Assembly: GCF_016907515.1 (NCBI RefSeq)
Contig: NZ_JAFBBY010000001.1
Location: 3,782,001-3,846,000 of the forward strand
Origin: Nocardioides nitrophenolicus
Lineage (GTDB): Bacteria > Actinomycetota > Actinomycetes > Propionibacteriales > Nocardioidaceae
Direction of reading: 5' to 3'
Length of the DNA stretch: 64,000 nucleotides
The position numbers and the translations under genes are program-made. Under the pieces are notes generated by a model. That model was not told the DNA's origin. It made no database searches and saw nothing but the letters and a program-made list of their open reading frames with translations. How positions within the stretch are numbered: the stretch's first letter is position 1; each line of letters starts with the position of its first letter. Of this stretch, positions 61,664 through 64,000 are shown piece by piece.

Positions 61664-64000
61664 TCAGGCACGACGCGCTCGACGACGCAGGGCGGTGCCG
61701 ACCGCGGCGGTCAGCAGGAGCAGCGCCCCGAGAAGGCGCAGCTGTGCGACCCCACCGCCGCCGGTCGCCGGGAGGACGATCGTCGGCGCGGGCGTGGGGT
61801 GGTCGGTGGTGCAGCCGGCGGGGTCGGCCCCGGGGGCGCACCGCTCGGGCGGCGTGGCGCCCTCGCCGGTGACGACATTGCGCAGCGTGCGGGCCCAGGC
61901 GTCGTCGTCGACCCGCACCTGGTAGCGCAGCCGGGCGGTCTGCCCCGCGCGCAACCGGAACGAGGCAGTGCGCAGCGTGGTCCCGCTCGGGTCGGGAACC
62001 GCGATCGGAGCGCCGCCGTCGACGGTCAGCGTCGCGGAGCCCGCGACGAACGACGCGCTGTCGAGGACGGCGCTCAGGTCGTCGGTCAGCACGACGTCGG
62101 GAACGACCCCCCGGCTGACGGAGGTGTCGACGAGGTAGGTCACCACGGAGCCGGGCTGCACCTCGGTGCCGCTCGCCGGCTCGGCGGTCTTGCCCACGCT
62201 CCAGGCAGCGTCCTGGACGGGGTTCTCGGTGCAGTTGTTGGCCGGCGTGCACGGCGGGTTCGTCGGGTTGCCGGGCACGAGCAGGTTGCGCAGCACCCGG
62301 TCACCGAGGTCGACGGCCCGCTTCACGCGGACCTGGTAGGTCACCGTCCGTGTCTGGCCGGCCGGCACCGAGCCGCCGATCCGGATCCGGTCGCCCGCGC
62401 GGGTCGCGGTGAGCGGGGCCTGCGGCGTCAGCGAGCCGTCGACGAGCTCGGCGTCGTCGAGGACGCCGGTCAGCACGTCGGTGTGGTCGACGGGTGCCGC
62501 CCGGCGCCCGGCGGTGTTGTCGAAGCCCAGCGTGTAGGTGACCAGCTGGCCGGGGGAGACCGCGGTGCCGGCACGGGGATCGACGGACTTGGTGAGCGCG
62601 ATCGGCCGCTCGACGGGGGTGTTGGTGAAGCGGCAGGTGAGCCGGGTGCTCGCGGGGAACGAGGTGATCCGGATCGTGGCGCCCGTCCCCGACGAGTACG
62701 TCGCCCCGGTGTCGGCGTTCGCGCAGCGCCAGGTCGTGGTGTAGTCAGCGAGGCCGCCGGCGCGGGTGGAGGCCTCCCGCAGCTCGTAGGTCGCCCCGGT
62801 GAACCCCGGCACCGGGCCGGCCAGGACCGGCTGGACACCGGTCGCCGTACCGGTCGTCGTGGCGGTCGCGGCGGTGGTCTCGCCCGCGTTCGTGATCCGG
62901 TGGATGCTCAGCCGGAACTGGTCGTCGGGCAGGTCGCGGCCCACGACGTCCTTCTCGAGCCGCAGGGTGCCCGGGGACTGGCAGGAGGCCAGGTCGGAGC
63001 CCCAGGTGACATTGGTCCGCACCAGCGGCGAGATCGGCCGCAGCGTGTTGGGGTCGAAGGTGCGGTGGCTCGTGACCTGGGTGTCCGGGTCGAGGGCCTG
63101 GGCCACGATCGCGCCGGTGGAGTCGAAGGCGATGCCGTTGTAGGACATGTTCGGCGGCGTGTCGATCGTCTCGGAGACCGCCGACGGGTAGATCGGGTCA
63201 CCGTTGGTCGGGGCGCTCTCACCGCGCTCGCGGGTCACGGACAGCAGCTGGGAGCGGCCGTTGCCGGAGAACAGGAAGTAGAAGTTGCCCTGGTCGTCGA
63301 AGTCGATGTCGCCGTTCATGGCGCCGTTGCTGACCACGACGCCGGCCGGCAGCGCGATCGTCGCCCGCAGCCCGACGCCGGTGGCCGGCTTGTACTCGAA
63401 GACGTCGATCGCCCAGCCGCTCGGGAACCGGCTGTCACCCGGCCGGTCCTGGACGTTCATGAAGTAGTAGGCGCCGTTGAGGGGGTGCACCGCGCCGCCG
63501 ATGGTCTTGAACGTCTTCTGCTCCCTGGCACTGGTCCAGCGCCCCGTGTCGTACCAGTAGTTGGTGGCCACGCGGGTCCCACTCGTCGCGCCCGGCGCCA
63601 TCCGGTAGACGTCGACCAGCCACCGGTCCTGCGCGGCGACGGTGCTGCGGACCACCCGTGGCTGCACGGCGTAGAACGTGCCGTCGGGCGCCACCCCGAG
63701 CGCGTTGGCGGCGCCGTAGGCGCTGGTGGTCGGTTGCTGGGGGCCGTTGTCGATCGGCGTGGTGACGCCGAGCGCGCCGACGGTCGTGAGCGCCGCAGGC
63801 GGCACCGGGGGGCTGCCGGTCATCTGCGCCCGGTGAATGGTGCCGGGGAAGGTCAGCGCGTAGTAGAGACCGGGCTGGCAGTAGGGGCCGGGCGCGGCGG
63901 CGGCCGCTGCGGCGGTGGTGACGAAGGAGGCTCCGCGCGATGGCGTGGCCGCGGCAGGCAGCGCGAGCAGCCCGACGGCGACGAGCACGGCCAGTGCGAT
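61664..64000 (-). CDS. Large LPATG surface protein, probable pilus tip adhesin (5' end outside window)
   Basis: At least 778 residues. The sequence at the window edge is already the hydrophobic core of a signal peptide (IALAVLVAVGLLALPAAA), so the true start lies beyond. The N-terminal half resembles a beta-propeller-like surface module (GDIDFDDQGNFYFLFSGNGR, YNGIAFDSTGAIVAQALDPD); then come DUF11/Cna-like repeats (ALTKSVDPRAGTAVSPGQLV, TYQVRV) and the sorting signal LPATG, a hydrophobic helix and RRRARRA. It is first in the pilus gene set, so tip adhesin or minor pilin is the likely role. Confidence 0.82.
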   Translation of the reverse strand: MALAVLVAVGLLALPAAATPSRGASFVTTAAAAAAAPGPYCQPGLYYALTFPGTIHRAQMTGSPPVPPAALTTVGALGVTTPIDNGPQQPTTSAYGAANALGVAPDGTFYAVQPRVVRSTVAAQDRWLVDVYRMAPGATSGTRVATNYWYDTGRWTSAREQKTFKTIGGAVHPLNGAYYFMNVQDRPGDSRFPSGWAIDVFEYKPATGVGLRATIALPAGVVVSNGAMNGDIDFDDQGNFYFLFSGNGRSQLLSVTRERGESAPTNGDPIYPSAVSETIDTPPNMSYNGIAFDSTGAIVAQALDPDTQVTSHRTFDPNTLRPISPLVRTNVTWGSDLASCQSPGTLRLEKDVVGRDLPDDQFRLSIHRITNAGETTAATATTTGTATGVQPVLAGPVPGFTGATYELREASTRAGGLADYTTTWRCANADTGATYSSGTGATIRITSFPASTRLTCRFTNTPVERPIALTKSVDPRAGTAVSPGQLVTYTLGFDNTAGRRAAPVDHTDVLTGVLDDAELVDGSLTPQAPLTATRAGDRIRIGGSVPAGQTRTVTYQVRVKRAVDLGDRVLRNLLVPGNPTNPPCTPANNCTENPVQDAAWSVGKTAEPASGTEVQPGSVVTYLVDTSVSRGVVPDVVLTDDLSAVLDSASFVAGSATLTVDGGAPIAVPDPSGTTLRTASFRLRAGQTARLRYQVRVDDDAWARTLRNVVTGEGATPPERCAPGADPAGCTTDHPTPAPTIVLPATGGGGVAQLRLLGALLLLTAAVGTALRRRARRA

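Overview
The window is very GC-rich DNA with many GTG starts, frequent 1-4 nt gene overlaps, sortase-assembled pili and LacI-controlled sugar operons. This points to an actinobacterium, most likely of the Nocardioides/Nocardioidaceae type; that is an inference from gene content and style, since no rRNA or tRNA is present. Nearly all of it is coding.

Positions 1-4803 hold a truncated glycine-rich, Ig-repeat secreted protein divergent from a large ATP-binding LuxR-family regulator. Positions 4822-14065 hold a TetR regulator divergent from an eight-gene catabolic operon. Its set of enzymes (CoA ligase, acyl-CoA dehydrogenase, hydratase, hydroxyacyl-CoA dehydrogenases, MenB/BadI-type ring-opening hydrolase, second acyl-CoA dehydrogenase, glutaryl-CoA dehydrogenase) matches beta-oxidation-like degradation of cyclohexanecarboxylate through pimeloyl-CoA and glutaryl-CoA. 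Three copies of TGAAC-N4-GTTCA lie between regulator and operon.

Positions 14073-34512 look like one rhamnose regulon: a LacI regulator, an ABC importer (rhaTPQS), mutarotase, isomerase, bifunctional aldolase/lactaldehyde dehydrogenase (rhaEW), kinase, a small HTH protein, a 1916-residue secreted alpha-L-rhamnosidase, and lutABC. Versions of the same 14-bp palindrome (ideal form TTGAAACGTTTCAA) occur before lacI/rhaT (two), the rhamnosidase and lutA. The genes thus cover release of rhamnose outside the cell, uptake, conversion to L-lactate, and oxidation of L-lactate to pyruvate.

Positions 34590-39325 hold a MerR regulator with a zinc alcohol dehydrogenase, a nested palindromic element, two paralogous AraC regulators and a small lysine-rich secreted protein.

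Positions 39417-57170 are a surface-polysaccharide locus: DUF4012 protein, Wzz/BY-kinase-like protein with a Tyr-Gly tail, a complete pseudaminic acid pathway (pseB, pseC, SpsF-type pseF, a pseG-pseH fusion, pseI on the other strand), flippase, glycosyltransferases, acyltransferase, polymerase-like protein, a pseudaminic-acid-associated methylase and a polyprenyl-phosphate sugar transferase. Together they suggest a Wzx/Wzy-assembled, pseudaminate-containing surface glycan.

Positions 57668-64000 hold a DHA2-type drug exporter and a pilus operon (sortase C, SpaH-type pilin, and a large LPATG protein cut by the window end). No CRISPR array, insertion sequence, integrase, rRNA or tRNA was seen.
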